Shown here: positions 12,770 through 13,595 of the stretch, one piece after another
How the letters are laid out: the number at the start of each line of letters is the position of its first letter
How positions within the stretch are numbered: position 1 is the stretch's first letter
Assembly (NCBI GenBank): GCA_002342985.1
Contig: DDRC01000014.1
Coordinates: forward strand, 28,853-42,447
Length of the DNA stretch: 13,595 bases
From: Flavobacteriales bacterium UBA2426
Lineage (GTDB): Bacteria; Bacteroidota; Bacteroidia; Flavobacteriales_F; PHOS-HE28
Direction: 5' to 3'
The notes under the pieces: generated by a model
Databases searched by the model: none
Seen by the model: the letters and a program-made list of their open reading frames with translations, nothing else
Told to the model about the DNA's origin: nothing
Made by a program: the position numbers and the translations under genes

Positions 12770-12799
12770 CGCGGGCCGCAGCTTCCGCCACGGCCCGCG
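12770..12799. terminator. Hairpin between convergent genes
   Basis: cgcgggccg (12770-12778) pairs with cggcccgcg (12791-12799) around a 12-base loop. It lies seven bases after the NlpE-like stop and 20 bases from the end of the minus-strand propeller gene, and tgctcttt follows on the plus side. It may serve both genes. Confidence 0.6.
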
Positions 12800-12819
12800 C
12801 TGCTCTTTGTGCAAGCCGC

Positions 12820-13595
12820 CTATCGCGTACCCACCTTGGTGACGTTCTTCTTCTCGTAGACGTAGACGAAGTTGCCGTCCGTGCTCATGCTGGTGATGGC
12901 TCCCGTGCGAGCATTGAATTGCTTGTAGGTGCAATCGTCCAGGTCGAAGCAGGCGATGTCGGCCTTGTCAGTCTTCAGGATCATGCGGTCGCCCTCGAAG
13001 TCCTCCAGGTCGCTCTTCTTGTACTTGCCCATGGCCACGGGTGCGCCGGTCTTGGCGTTGAAGGTGCTTACGCCCTTGTCCCCGATCACCACGATCATGT
13101 CCTTGTACACCATGATCTGGTCGGCGAGGCCAAGGCCGCCTTTGGATACGGGCACGGCGTATTTCTCGGCCCCGGTGGCGATATCCATGCTGTAGAGTTC
13201 CTTGCCGCTGCACACGATGAACTGATCGCCCACCACCACGGCGTTTGTGATGCCCTTCCTGAAGCGCTCGCTCTCCCATGCCAGGCTGCCATCCGCCGTG
13301 CTGAAGGCCTGGATGCCGTTGGGCTTCACGTTGGGATGCCAGATGCGCCACTCCTCGGTGATGCGCCAGCCGCCCTGGCCGTCAGGCTCACGCTTGTAGA
13401 TGTAGGCCTGGGCCTCCACATTGCCGCCGATCTGCAGCAGCACACGGTCGCCCACCACGTACATGGCCGGGATGGCGCGGGCCTCCTTGATTTCCGGGCT
13501 GGTCCACAGCAGCTTGCCGCTGTTCTTGTCGTACTTCTTCACGTACTGGCTCTTCTTGTTGCTCATGTCCAGCACGTAGAGGTCGTCGCCCACGA
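12820..13595 (-). CDS. PQQ-type beta-propeller repeat protein, C-terminal part
   Basis: The frame runs from the window edge to TAG at 12822-12820, so the N-terminus and any signal peptide are missing; about 258 residues are seen. Repeated blade motifs of the PQQ-like/BamB type occur: YDKNSGKLLWTS, FSTADGSLAWES, YSMDIATGAEKYA, STFNAKTGAPVAMG and KQFNARTGAITSMS, each followed by a strand such as VVVGDQFIVCSG or MIVVIGDKG. Such propellers are binding scaffolds (BamB in outer-membrane assembly) or, with extra residues, dehydrogenases; no cofactor residues can be judged from this part. The end ...VYVYEKKNVTKVGTR has no T9SS sorting domain. It converges on the NlpE-like gene with a shared hairpin. 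Confidence 0.85.
   Translation of the reverse strand, partial: VGDDLYVLDMSNKKSQYVKKYDKNSGKLLWTSPEIKEARAIPAMYVVGDRVLLQIGGNVEAQAYIYKREPDGQGGWRITEEWRIWHPNVKPNGIQAFSTADGSLAWESERFRKGITNAVVVGDQFIVCSGKELYSMDIATGAEKYAVPVSKGGLGLADQIMVYKDMIVVIGDKGVSTFNAKTGAPVAMGKYKKSDLEDFEGDRMILKTDKADIACFDLDDCTYKQFNARTGAITSMSTDGNFVYVYEKKNVTKVGTR

Overview
The window comes from a GC-rich member of Bacteroidota, probably a Flavobacteriales-like lineage. Three proteins end in type IX secretion (T9SS) type A sorting domains, WbqC, NlpE-like and TonB-C families are present, and an AT-rich element close to nAnnTTYG recurs just upstream of start codons, resembling the known Bacteroidota -7 box TAnnTTTG. Most of the window is ordinary chromosomal content; one segment (about 4.2-5.7 kb) is accessory and is the part worth attention.

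Layout. 1-219: the 3' end of a T9SS-secreted protein gene, followed by a strong hairpin terminator. 315-824 (-): a DinB-family protein. 978-2315 (+): an exported PDZ plus alpha/beta-hydrolase protein. 2354-2692 (+): YjdM/PhnA zinc-ribbon protein, convergent with a two-gene minus-strand operon of DUF1801-type proteins (3774 down to 2699). 3956-4147 (+): a CspA-type cold-shock protein with a leader and terminator.

4301-5570 is an accessory patch. It holds a REP-associated tyrosine transposase (RAYT) whose central linker encodes two copies of a palindrome, a REP-like stem-loop array after it, a detached second copy of the last 32 codons of the neighbouring carboxylase gene, and a small AT-richer orphan gene placed exactly between the two copies of that 3' end. 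5570-7210 (-) is the carboxyltransferase (beta) subunit of an acyl-CoA carboxylase, most like methylcrotonyl-CoA carboxylase.

7321-10267 (-) carries envelope and secretion genes: a seven-blade RCC1-repeat T9SS cargo, a periplasmic TonB-C protein, and a two-PKD-like-domain T9SS cargo. 10666-11103 (-) is a larger cold-shock-domain protein with a basic coiled-coil N-terminus and a leader of about 100 nt. 11273-11956 (-) WbqC and 12002-12763 (+) NlpE-like lipoprotein diverge from a 45-bp intergenic region with a promoter candidate on each strand. 12820-13595 (-) is the C-terminal part of a PQQ-type beta-propeller protein that runs off the window.

No rRNA, tRNA, CRISPR array or complete insertion sequence was seen. 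Functional links between neighbours are weak except for the two DUF1801-type genes, the PKD/TonB pair, and the carboxylase plus the orphan gene fused to its 3' end. All family calls are from reading motifs; no database search was run.
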